From NCBI GenBank assembly GCA_903870955.1, contig CAIQEX010000775.1, forward strand, positions 1 through 11,453: DNA of 11,453 nucleotides. Reading direction: 5' to 3'. The translations under genes were made by a program, and so were the position numbers. Shown here in pieces: positions 1 through 5,931 of the stretch. The DNA comes from an uncultured beta proteobacterium (GTDB lineage Bacteria; Pseudomonadota; Gammaproteobacteria; Burkholderiales; Burkholderiaceae_C). The notes below the pieces were generated by a model that worked only from the letters and a program-made list of their open reading frames with translations, was not told where the DNA came from and made no database searches. How positions within the stretch are numbered: the stretch's first letter is position 1; every line of letters begins with the position of its first letter.

Positions 1-19
1 GCTTCGGCGGGTTTTTTTA
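1..19 (+). terminator. Right half of a terminator cut by the window edge
   Basis: A GC-rich arm (positions 1-11, including GGCGGG) is followed by seven T residues at 12-18, which is how the 3' half of an intrinsic terminator looks. The matching left arm would lie before base 1. It most likely ends a plus-strand gene outside the window. On the minus strand the A-tract precedes the stem, so it could also act on dctM read-through if the outside half carries a T-tract in that direction. This cannot be confirmed without the flanking bases. Confidence 0.4.
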
Positions 20-40
20 TGGGCGCTGGTGGGGTGCGCC

Positions 41-68
41 GTAAAACGCCCGGGCAGCGCCTCGGGCG
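41..68 (-). terminator. Candidate terminator downstream of dctM
   Basis: Read on the minus strand, CGCCCG (68-63) pairs perfectly with CGGGCG (52-47) across a 10-nt loop and is followed by TTTT (46-43). It starts 10 bp after the dctM stop. The six-base GC-only stem is good, but the T-run is only four, so this is a moderate candidate for the end of the dctQM transcript. Confidence 0.4.
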
Positions 69-77
69 GCCACCGCG

Positions 78-1814
78 TCAGGGTTTCTTGGCTTGGTCAT
101 CCTTCATGGATTCAAGCATGCGTTTCATGGGATCTTCTTTTTCGTCAGCCGTGCCGGCGTTGGCTTTCTCCGCTGCAGCCTTGTCATCCGACCTTTTCTC
201 AGAGTCGGTTTGCATTTGCTTCAGGACCGTTTCGGCGTCAAAGGTGGGCTCTTTGGTCAAGCCACTGGAGACCAGACCGGGGAAGGCAATGATCAAGGCC
301 ACCATCACGATCTGAATGACGACGAAGGGCACTGCGCCCCAGTAAATTTGCTGGATGGTTACGGCCTTGATGGGCTTCTTGGTGACCTTGTCGGTGTAGT
401 CCTCCTGGGGCGCCACGCTGCGCAGGTAAAACAGCGCAAAACCAAAAGGCGGGTGCATGAACGAAGTTTGCATATTCACCGCCAGCAGCACGCCAAACCA
501 GACCAGGTCAATGCCCAGCTTGTCAGCCACCGGCCCGATCAGCGGGATGATGATGAAGGCCAGCTCAAAAAAGTCCAGGAAGAAGGCCAGCACGAACACC
601 AGAATGTTCACCACGATCAGGAAACTCAGCTGCCCGCCCGGCAGGCCCGACAGCAGGTGCTCGACCCACTTGGGTCCGTCCACACCCTGGAAGGCCAGGC
701 TGAATACGGTGGCACCAATCAGGATAAACAGCACAAAGCAGGACAGCTTCATGGTCGAGTCCATGGCTTGGCGGATCAGCTTGAGGTCAATGCGTCCACG
801 CGCCAGTGCCATCGCCAAAGCGCCCACCGCGCCCATGGCCCCGCCTTCAGTCGGCGTGGCAATTCCGAGGAAGATGGTTCCAAGGACCAAAAAGATCAGA
901 CCCAAGGGTGGAATCATCACAAACGTGACCCGCTCGGCCATGTTCGAGAGCAAGCCCAACCGGGCAACCCGGTTGGCCACAGCCGCGACAAAGGCAATGC
1001 CGACACCCAGGCACATGGATGTCACGATGAGCTCGTCCAACGGCACGCTGTCGGGCCGTGACTTGGCGAAAAAGATCGCCACGGCGGTGGAGAAAATCAC
1101 CAAAGCCAACAAGGAGGGCAGGCCCGAGCTGCCGTCTTTCTCGCGGATGGTTCGTGCTTCTGCTGGCAGGGCAGGAACCCAGTGCGGACGCACAAAGCTG
1201 ACGACCAGGATGTAGCACACATAGAGCCCGGTCAGCACAAAGCCGGGGATAAATGCGCCCTTGTACAGGTCGCCCACACTCTTGCCCAACTGGTCGGCCA
1301 GAACGATCAGCACCAGCGAGGGCGGAATGATTTGCGCCAGCGTGCCCGAGGCGGCAATCACGCCGCTGGCGACGCGCCGGTCATAGCCGTAACGCAGCAT
1401 GATGGGCAACGAAATCAAGCCCATGGAAATGACGGATGCCGCCACCACGCCGGTGGTTGCAGCGAGCATTGCGCCCACCAGAATCACGGCGTAGGCCAGG
1501 CCACCGCGAATCGGGCCAAACAACTGGCCGATGGTGTCGAGCAGGTCTTCCGCCATGCCCGAACGCTCCAGAATCAAGCCCATGAAGGTGAAGAACGGAA
1601 TCGCCAGCAGTGTGTCGTTTTGCATGATGCCGAACATGCGCAGCGGCAGGCTCTGCAAAAAGGCCGGCTGGATCATGCCCATCTCAACCGCCACAAAGCC
1701 AAAAAACAGACCGCAGGCGGCGAGAGAAAACGCCACCGCGTAGCCGAACATCAAAAAGATGATCAGCGACACGAACATGATCGGCGCGATATTGGCAGTC
1801 AGAAAATCAATCAT
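78..1814 (-). CDS. dctM: TRAP transporter large permease subunit (DctM), long form with charged tail
   Basis: This is the large membrane subunit of a tripartite ATP-independent periplasmic (TRAP) transporter. It is the ion-coupled channel that moves a solute, classically a carboxylate, delivered by a periplasmic binding protein. The 578-residue protein has many hydrophobic segments, the DctM-type stretch ATPTEGGAMGA (residues 319-329) and MHPPFGFALFYLR (453-465). It is clearly longer than the roughly 425 residues of classical DctM. The extra length lies in a central stretch (about 210-300) with added hydrophobic segments and in a hydrophilic Lys/Asp/Glu-rich tail (about 520-578). I chose the ATG at 1814 because it overlaps the dctQ stop as ATGA and has GGGAG seven bases upstream (1822-1826). 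The frame stays open to 2024, but that extension overlaps dctQ and has a non-membrane, Arg-rich composition. Substrate cannot be told from the sequence. Confidence 0.93.
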   Translation of the reverse strand: MIDFLTANIAPIMFVSLIIFLMFGYAVAFSLAACGLFFGFVAVEMGMIQPAFLQSLPLRMFGIMQNDTLLAIPFFTFMGLILERSGMAEDLLDTIGQLFGPIRGGLAYAVILVGAMLAATTGVVAASVISMGLISLPIMLRYGYDRRVASGVIAASGTLAQIIPPSLVLIVLADQLGKSVGDLYKGAFIPGFVLTGLYVCYILVVSFVRPHWVPALPAEARTIREKDGSSGLPSLLALVIFSTAVAIFFAKSRPDSVPLDELIVTSMCLGVGIAFVAAVANRVARLGLLSNMAERVTFVMIPPLGLIFLVLGTIFLGIATPTEGGAMGAVGALAMALARGRIDLKLIRQAMDSTMKLSCFVLFILIGATVFSLAFQGVDGPKWVEHLLSGLPGGQLSFLIVVNILVFVLAFFLDFFELAFIIIPLIGPVADKLGIDLVWFGVLLAVNMQTSFMHPPFGFALFYLRSVAPQEDYTDKVTKKPIKAVTIQQIYWGAVPFVVIQIVMVALIIAFPGLVSSGLTKEPTFDAETVLKQMQTDSEKRSDDKAAAEKANAGTADEKEDPMKRMLESMKDDQAKKP

Positions 1815-2428
1815 TTCTGCGCTCCCATTTGTGCGGCTTCGCGGGCGGCCACTTCTTTTTGCTGCAGGAACTCGGCGAGTTCCTGCTCGGGTGTCTTGGA
1901 CCCCATTTTCTTGCTCGGGTCGGGAATCAGCCCTTGTAAAAATGCGATGCGCTTGATCAATTCCGATACAGCCTGCATGGCCAGCAAAAGCATTCCCGTG
2001 GGCAGCAGTGCAAACACCGGCCACCGGATCAGGCCCCCGGCATTGGACGACACCTCCTGGGTGATGTAGGCATTGATCACCAGCGGCATCGCCAGCTTGA
2101 TGATCATGAACGTGAAGGGCAGTAAGAAAACACAGATGCCCACGATGTCAATCCAGATCTGGGTGCGCTTGGAGAAATGCCCGGAAACTACGTCAATCTT
2201 GACGTGCTCCTGGCGCATCAGGGTGTAGCCCGACGCCAGCAGGAAAACAGCGGCAAACAGGTACCACTGAATTTCCAGAAAACCGTTGGAACTGGCGTTG
2301 AAGGCTTTGCGCATGGCTGCGTTGCCCGCGCTGATTAACACCGCCAGCAACACCAACCAGGCGACCCAGCGACCAATAAATTCGCTTATGTTGTCAATCC
2401 GCTTGGAAAGGGAAAGAAGAAATGGCAT
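1811..2428 (-). CDS. dctQ: TRAP transporter small permease subunit (DctQ)
   Basis: This is the small membrane subunit of a TRAP transporter, which packs against DctM and is needed for uptake. The 205-residue protein shows the four-helix DctQ pattern, with hydrophobic segments near residues 20-42, 54-72, 92-113 and 137-158. The family-typical EIQWYLF stretch, with its conserved Glu-x-Gln-Trp, sits at the start of the second helix. The C-terminus is a hydrophilic Gln/Glu/Lys/Ala-rich tail that may form a short coiled coil. The ATG at 2428 has GGAG about eight bases upstream. The gene ends in a 4-bp ATGA overlap with dctM, so the two are translationally coupled. The third TRAP component (DctP) is not next to it: upstream on the same strand are a terminator and an unrelated gene. 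Confidence 0.92.
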   Translation of the reverse strand: MPFLLSLSKRIDNISEFIGRWVAWLVLLAVLISAGNAAMRKAFNASSNGFLEIQWYLFAAVFLLASGYTLMRQEHVKIDVVSGHFSKRTQIWIDIVGICVFLLPFTFMIIKLAMPLVINAYITQEVSSNAGGLIRWPVFALLPTGMLLLAMQAVSELIKRIAFLQGLIPDPSKKMGSKTPEQELAEFLQQKEVAAREAAQMGAQK

Positions 2429-2502
2429 CGTGTCTCCGATCTTTGTCCGTGGTTAGTTTTTTTGTAATGTAGTTCACCGCGCAAGCGTTACCGTGAAATC
2501 TG

Positions 2503-2528
2503 AAAAAAAAACAGCATGGCATTGCCAT
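2503..2528 (-). terminator. Intrinsic terminator after the 2542-3099 gene
   Basis: Read on the minus strand, ATGGC (2528-2524) and GCCAT (2520-2516) form a five-base stem with a 3-nt loop. The run GCTG and nine T residues (2511-2503) follow. The uninterrupted T-tract is strong, although the stem is short and only partly GC. The position fits: 14 bp past the stop of the upstream gene and 75 bp before the dctQ start. It would separate the two transcripts and implies that dctQM has its own promoter in 2429-2502, where I could not pick a convincing -35/-10 pair. Confidence 0.6.
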
Positions 2529-2541
2529 CCTGAGCCGTTCC

Positions 2542-3099
2542 TCAAGGGTCCACGGCAGTGCTCAGCGGTGCGACAAAAGACGCTAACCACAAGTTGGCTG
2601 CATCGACCTCAGCAAAGCACCGAAACGGTACGCCAATATGCAGGAGTGCCTGCTCAAATAGTTGTGCCATCAGCGCAGAGCCTTCCACATCCACGGGCAA
2701 CACAAATGCCATCACCTTGGGCGCCACACCTGCTTGAACCATTTGACCCAGGGCGTTCGCCAGATCAGCCAGCACGTCAGGTGAGCACAGTGCGCTTTCA
2801 CTGAAGGTACAAAGGTGCGCCCATGGTCCCTTTGCTGTCATTGCGGGAAAGGTGATTTGTGCAATTTCCAGAACTGCCGCCATGAGCTCGCGATTGAAGG
2901 GGCCAACCGCCTCAGCCCAAAGTAAATTGCCTCTGTCTCCATATACCACGCGCCCGTGCGGCCTGAACACGGGTGAACTGAATTGGTCTGTATTGATGGA
3001 GTGAGGCACGGCTTTCTCGCCTGGGTAATGTTCGTTTTCCAAGGATAAGGTAATTTGGTCAAACGGGTCATTGGGCCCTCGGCGATTGGCCCCCAGCAA
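2542..3099 (-). CDS. Uncharacterised protein, possibly STAS/SpoIIAA-like
   Basis: I do not recognise this protein with certainty. It has 185 residues if it starts at the TTG at 3099. The fold pattern suggests an alpha/beta domain from about residue 50 on: a strand around GRVVYGDRGNLLWAEAVG, a helix, a buried strand around WAHLCTF, a helix, a second strand around VMAFVLP, a helix, and a final strand near VPFRCFAE. That order resembles the STAS/SpoIIAA-like fold, but the assignment is inference only. There is no signal peptide or membrane segment. The start is uncertain: no ATG lies near the N-terminus, a weak GGTGG sits about 12 bases before the TTG, and the frame stays open further upstream into the preceding gene. 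It lies 19 bp downstream of the helix-turn-helix gene on the same strand, so the two are probably co-transcribed. A terminator hairpin follows its stop. Confidence 0.65.
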   Translation of the reverse strand: MLGANRRGPNDPFDQITLSLENEHYPGEKAVPHSINTDQFSSPVFRPHGRVVYGDRGNLLWAEAVGPFNRELMAAVLEIAQITFPAMTAKGPWAHLCTFSESALCSPDVLADLANALGQMVQAGVAPKVMAFVLPVDVEGSALMAQLFEQALLHIGVPFRCFAEVDAANLWLASFVAPLSTAVDP

Positions 3100-3118
3100 G
3101 TCCGATGCAAGCCACCGG

Positions 3119-3337
3119 TCAATGCATGCGCAGGGCCCGCTCGTATTTCTGCACTTCCTCTACTGGGTAGCGCAGGGTCCCTGCGAGCTTGACGTATTTC
3201 GGTCCCAGGCCCATGGCGCTGGACAGACCAATGGACGATACGGAACGGCCCCACCGCAGCGCCAGTTCCTGCGGCGAAAGCGTGGCTTGTTCAACGTTTG
3301 CGGAGACGAGTGGTTGCGTTGGGTGCATGGCTTGCAT
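3119..3337 (-). CDS. Small helix-turn-helix DNA-binding protein (excisionase/MerR-type fold)
   Basis: This is a 72-residue protein, starting at the ATG at 3337, built almost entirely of one winged-helix domain. The stretch LSPQELALRWGRSVSSIG has the layout of the first helix and recognition helix of excisionase/AlpA/MerR-type domains (the HTH_17 type in family terms). The later RYPVEEVQKYERA matches the 'R-(Y/F)-x-x-x-(E/D)-(V/L)' end of that domain. Such proteins bind DNA as small regulators or recombination directionality factors. Alternative starts are a TTG at 3346 and an ATG at 3328; none has a clear Shine-Dalgarno. It is followed closely by the 2542-3099 gene and divergent from the oxygenase gene at 3506, so it could regulate either. 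No integrase is in the window, which argues against a prophage excisionase role. Confidence 0.7.
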   Translation of the reverse strand: MQAMHPTQPLVSANVEQATLSPQELALRWGRSVSSIGLSSAMGLGPKYVKLAGTLRYPVEEVQKYERALRMH

Positions 3338-3494
3338 TGTTGCCAAAACTGCGCATGCCTAGTTGCAGAAATGGCCGGAACTGCCCGGCTTGTTTATCGC
3401 AATGCAGCGAAAAAAGAAAGCCTGGTTTCATATTTTTGAACTTCCGGGCGACCGGCTTTGGCGCGCGGTATGCTGTGGACCTTTACCCCGCCAT

Positions 3495-3500
3495 CGGGAG
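3495..3500 (+). promoter_or_regulatory. Ribosome binding site that fixes the oxygenase start
   Basis: CGGGAG lies five bases before the ATG at 3506. The reading frame is open upstream to an ATG at 3458, but that extension contains no such site and does not look like the oxygenase N-terminus. The 3506 start is therefore preferred. Confidence 0.65.
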
Positions 3501-3505
3501 TTTTC

Positions 3506-4516
3506 ATGCCTCTATCCATTGCCGTGGAACTGCCGCTCGTTGACATCGCGCCCTTGGGCCTTGATGCGTCGCAGTCCCAGCGTGTTCAGACGATTGAGGC
3601 GCTGATTGGAGCGCTTTCTGGCGTCGGTTTTGCGGTGCTGCAGGGGCATGGCGTTCCCGCTGAAGTGACGCAAAACATGCGCACCGCCGTGGCTGCCGTG
3701 TTTGCCTGCCCCAGAGAGCACTACGCCGACTTCCGGGTACAGAAGACCAACTACCGGGGTTATGTGCCGCTGGGTTACTTCACGCCCAATTCCGGTGTCG
3801 GCGATGCCGACTATTACGAGGCCTGGAAGCTGCACCAGGAAACCGATCCGCAGGATCCGGTCTGCACCCAAAGCAGTCTGTACGGGCGCAACCGCTGGCC
3901 TCCGATTGCGGTCGACGTGCAGTCTGCGGTGGCCGCCTATTGGGCCGAGATGGACCGTGTGAACCGCTTGGTGTTGCAGGCCATTTGTGAAGGTCTGGGC
4001 CTGAACCCGGCCGAGGTGATGGACATGCTGCACAAGCCTTTGACCAATATGACCCTGCTGAACTATCCGGCCGGCATGCCGCGGGATACCTGGGGCATTC
4101 ACCCGCACAAGGATTTCAACTTCTTGACCTTTCTGGCCCACGACCCGGTGGGGGGATTGGAGGTACGGCGACGTGACGGAAGCTGGATGGATGCGCGCTG
4201 CCCGAGCGATGCACTGGTCCTGAATGTGGGCGACATGCTTGAGCTGTTGACGGGTGGACGTCTGGTGTCCACGCCGCATCGGGTGGTGAACCGCAGTGGG
4301 TTGCAGCGCATGAGTTTTCCCTATTTTTCGGTGCCGCGCCATGACGTGGTGGTGCACCCGCTGCTGCCTCCGGTGCCGGGTTTTGCACGGGAGCCGCTGC
4401 AAGCCGGTGCGGCCAGTGCCAACATCTGGACCTCCAACTGGCCGGACGAAAAGAATGCCCTGGCGGCGCAGGATCTGGGTGACTACACCCATTCAATCCA
4501 GGCACCCTCGATCTGA
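3506..4516 (+). CDS. 2-oxoglutarate/Fe(II)-dependent oxygenase, isopenicillin N synthase-like
   Basis: This is a cytoplasmic non-haem iron oxygenase of 336 residues, the usual length for this superfamily. The N-terminal DIOX_N-type part carries the motif GFAVLQGHGVP (residues 41-51), typical of the family's 'GF-x-x-(V/L)-x-x-HG(V/I)' entry. The catalytic jelly roll has the iron triad H201-x-D203 (in HPHKDFNFLTFL) and H258 (in STPHRVVN). It also has R268-x-S270 (RMSFPYF), which normally binds the carboxylate of 2-oxoglutarate. All key residues are present, so the enzyme should be active. Plant and bacterial members act on amino-acid, pyrimidine, hormone or antibiotic-type substrates; the substrate here cannot be read. 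It is divergent from the helix-turn-helix gene, with a 168-bp gap between the two start codons, and is followed 92 bp later by the lectin-like gene, which seems to have its own promoter. Confidence 0.9.
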   Translation: MPLSIAVELPLVDIAPLGLDASQSQRVQTIEALIGALSGVGFAVLQGHGVPAEVTQNMRTAVAAVFACPREHYADFRVQKTNYRGYVPLGYFTPNSGVGDADYYEAWKLHQETDPQDPVCTQSSLYGRNRWPPIAVDVQSAVAAYWAEMDRVNRLVLQAICEGLGLNPAEVMDMLHKPLTNMTLLNYPAGMPRDTWGIHPHKDFNFLTFLAHDPVGGLEVRRRDGSWMDARCPSDALVLNVGDMLELLTGGRLVSTPHRVVNRSGLQRMSFPYFSVPRHDVVVHPLLPPVPGFAREPLQAGAASANIWTSNWPDEKNALAAQDLGDYTHSIQAPSI

Positions 4517-4531
4517 ATATCCCAGTAATGC

Positions 4532-4561
4532 TTGTGGGCTTCTGTGCGGCCTCAATATCAA
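4532..4561 (+). promoter_or_regulatory. Possible sigma-70 promoter for the lectin-like gene
   Basis: TTGTGG (4532-4537) and TATCAA (4556-4561) are separated by 18 bases, an allowed spacing, about 47 bases before the start codon at 4609. Both hexamers match the consensus only partly. The call is supported by position between two genes of unrelated function rather than by strength. Confidence 0.3.
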
Positions 4562-4608
4562 CCTCCACGGCAGCCCAGACCGTGAACCTATAAACCCAGG
4601 AGACCAAG

Positions 4609-5289
4609 ATGAAGAGAATGGCAAAAGTGACGTGTATGGCGGCAATCGGTTTCGCCACCCTGGCAATCTGCAGCGCAGTGCAGGCGAGCCCCAAAGAGAT
4701 GACGTTTTTTGTGACCAGCACCGGTCCGGGAAATGGTGGCGATCTGGGTGGACTCGAAGGCGCCGACCAGCATTGCCAGAAACTCGCCACGGCGGCGGGT
4801 GCCGGTGAGCACACCTGGCATGCCTATCTCAGCACCCAAGCGCCCAAGCTGGCGGATCCAAACTTTGTCAACGCCCGTGACCGCATCGGCACCGGTCCCT
4901 GGCAGAACGCGAAGGGAGTTGTCATCGCTCAGAATGTGGATGACCTGCACTCAGCCAAGAACAACATCAACAAGCAGACGTCCCTGGACGAAAATGGTCA
5001 GCTGGTAAACGGAAAAGGTGACGCACCCAACAAGCACGACATGTTGACCGGCTCCCGCCCGGATGGCACGGCGTTCCCTGGTGCGCCCTTTGCCGACATG
5101 ACCTGCGGCAACTGGACCAAATCCAGCGTCGAAGGCTCGGCCATGACGGGCCACCATGACAGCCAGGGTCCGCTGGATAGTTCATGGGCCAAGTCCTGGA
5201 ATTCCACCCATCCCACCCTGGGTTGCAGTCCCGATAAAATTCGTCCCACCGGGGGCGACGGCTTGTTCTATTGCTTTGCAGTCAAGTAA
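4609..5289 (+). CDS. Secreted lectin-like / endostatin-like domain protein
   Basis: This 226-residue protein has a Sec signal peptide: Lys/Arg at the start, a hydrophobic core to about residue 20, and a probable cut after VQA at residue 26. The mature part is one compact domain of the C-type-lectin/endostatin-like fold found in bacterial 'lectin' proteins. It shows DLGGLEGADQHCQKLA (residues 45-60), a Trp-rich middle, CGNWT (166-170), HHDSQG (182-187), KSWNSTH (195-201) and the closing GGDGLFYCFA (215-224). Four cysteines remain after cleavage (C56, C166, C206, C222), enough for two disulfides, consistent with an extracytoplasmic location. AGGAG six bases before the ATG supports the start. 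C21 is preceded by Ile, so a lipoprotein is unlikely. A strong terminator follows, so this looks like a single-gene unit. The ligand is unknown; carbohydrate binding is an inference from the fold. Confidence 0.85.
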   Translation: MKRMAKVTCMAAIGFATLAICSAVQASPKEMTFFVTSTGPGNGGDLGGLEGADQHCQKLATAAGAGEHTWHAYLSTQAPKLADPNFVNARDRIGTGPWQNAKGVVIAQNVDDLHSAKNNINKQTSLDENGQLVNGKGDAPNKHDMLTGSRPDGTAFPGAPFADMTCGNWTKSSVEGSAMTGHHDSQGPLDSSWAKSWNSTHPTLGCSPDKIRPTGGDGLFYCFAVK

Positions 5290-5310
5290 TGCCCGTCTGA
5301 CATGGACACC

Positions 5311-5338
5311 AGGGCCGCACCTTGCGGCCCTTTTTAAT
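5311..5338 (+). terminator. Strong intrinsic terminator after the lectin-like gene
   Basis: AGGGCCGC (5311-5318) pairs perfectly with GCGGCCCT (5324-5331) over a 5-nt loop and runs into TTTTAATT. It starts 21 bp after the lectin-like stop codon. Eight base pairs, mostly GC, with a T-tract make this the clearest terminator in the window. Confidence 0.87.
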
Positions 5339-5401
5339 TGCCATGGCGATGCCGTTCCATGCGCTGGCGCAAGCCCGGCCCGCATAAATGGGCGCAGGAT
5401 G

Positions 5402-5427
5402 TTTCAGCGAGCATGCGGTCACTGAAA
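5402..5427. repeat. Short inverted repeat upstream of the eRF1-like gene
   Basis: TTTCAG (5402-5407) and CTGAAA (5422-5427) are exact inverted copies with 14 bases between them. They lie in the 149-bp gap between the lectin-like terminator and the start at 5489, followed by an A-rich stretch (5425-5448). This could be an operator half-site pair, but 6-base arms can arise by chance. I found no convincing -35/-10 pair in this gap. Confidence 0.25.
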
Positions 5428-5488
5428 TAAAACGAAAAGCGTTAAAAAGGCTTGCGCCGCACGACTCGCTGTACGCAAGGAGCGCACT

Positions 5489-5875
5489 ATGTCCCATTAC
5501 CACGCACTCGTCTGGATTGATCACGTGGAGGCCCACGTCATGCACATCAGTCCGGACGATGTGGAGAAGTCCGTTATCCATCCCAACAGCCCGCACCATA
5601 AATTGCATTCCAAGGTTGGCACGCTAGGCCATGGCCGCGCGCCCGAAGACCACGACTACTACCACCGTGTGGCGCTTGCCCTGGACGGTGCCTCGGAAAT
5701 TTTGATCGTCGGCCCGGCACAGGCCAAGTTGCAACTGCTCAAGCACATCCATGCCCATGACGCAGCGCTGGTGAACAAAGTGGTGGGTGTGGAGACGGTG
5801 GATCACCCGTCCGACGGGCAACTCGTGGCCTATGCCCGCAAGTACTTTCTCGCCAAAGACCAGATGCTGTTGTAG
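5489..5875 (+). CDS. Small His-rich protein resembling eRF1 domain 3 ('translational machinery protein' type)
   Basis: This 128-residue soluble protein has no signal peptide. The N-terminal HALVWIDHVEAHVMHIS and the later strand-helix EILIVGPAQAKLQLLKHI resemble the third domain of archaeal/eukaryotic release factor 1 and Pelota, where a 'V-x-G-P-(A/G)-x-x-K' element is typical. Bacterial stand-alone versions are often labelled 'translational machinery protein', but their function is not established. The name should be taken as fold similarity, not as proof of a role in translation. Histidine is strikingly common, with clusters near residues 32-43 (HPNSPHHKLH) and 86-90 (HIHAH), so metal binding is possible. 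AAGGAG six bases before the ATG (5477-5482) gives a strong start. A 14-bp tandem repeat starts right after its stop, and the 90-residue gene follows 56 bp later and may be co-transcribed. Confidence 0.8.
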   Translation: MSHYHALVWIDHVEAHVMHISPDDVEKSVIHPNSPHHKLHSKVGTLGHGRAPEDHDYYHRVALALDGASEILIVGPAQAKLQLLKHIHAHDAALVNKVVGVETVDHPSDGQLVAYARKYFLAKDQMLL

Positions 5876-5903
5876 CCCCTTGCCCATTGCCCCTTGCCCA
5901 TTT
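5876..5903. repeat. Tandem direct repeat, two 14-bp units
   Basis: CCCCTTGCCCATTG (5876-5889) is followed at once by CCCCTTGCCCATTT (5890-5903); 13 of 14 bases match. The first unit begins at the base after the TAG stop of the eRF1-like gene. The array fills half of the 56-bp gap before the next gene. It looks like a recent local duplication, possibly by slippage. Confidence 0.9.
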
Positions 5904-5931
5904 CCCAGTGGCGGCGGCTTTATGATGGGCG

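Noticed and set aside
93..1061. Long plus-strand open frames opposite dctM (also 457-1215 and 1182-2069)
   Set aside because: They are Gln/His/Arg-rich with no domain pattern, and lie antisense to the clearly real dctM and dctQ.
1815..2024. N-terminal extension of DctM to 2024
   Set aside because: It overlaps dctQ in another frame, is not membrane-like, and the 1814 ATG has both a ribosome site and the ATGA coupling.
2429..2502. Promoter for dctQM
   Set aside because: One should exist after the terminator, but the best hexamers have spacings of about 20 bases or more; not good enough to report.
3374..3389. Hairpin GCCGG/CCGGC between the helix-turn-helix and oxygenase genes
   Set aside because: The stem is five base pairs, with no T-run and no link to a start or stop; expected by chance in GC-rich DNA.
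3512..4492. A 326-codon minus-strand frame opposite the 2OG oxygenase
   Set aside because: It has shadow composition (His/Arg/Val/Gln) and no motif, while the plus strand encodes an intact oxygenase.
3506..4516. Ethylene-forming enzyme as the identity of the oxygenase
   Set aside because: The superfamily and triad fit, but I see no specific match to that enzyme's sequence around the triad, so only the broad family is called.
4609..4689. Lipoprotein signal on the lectin-like protein (C21)
   Set aside because: The residue before the Cys is Ile, not Gly/Ala/Ser, and a good signal-peptidase I site follows at residue 26.
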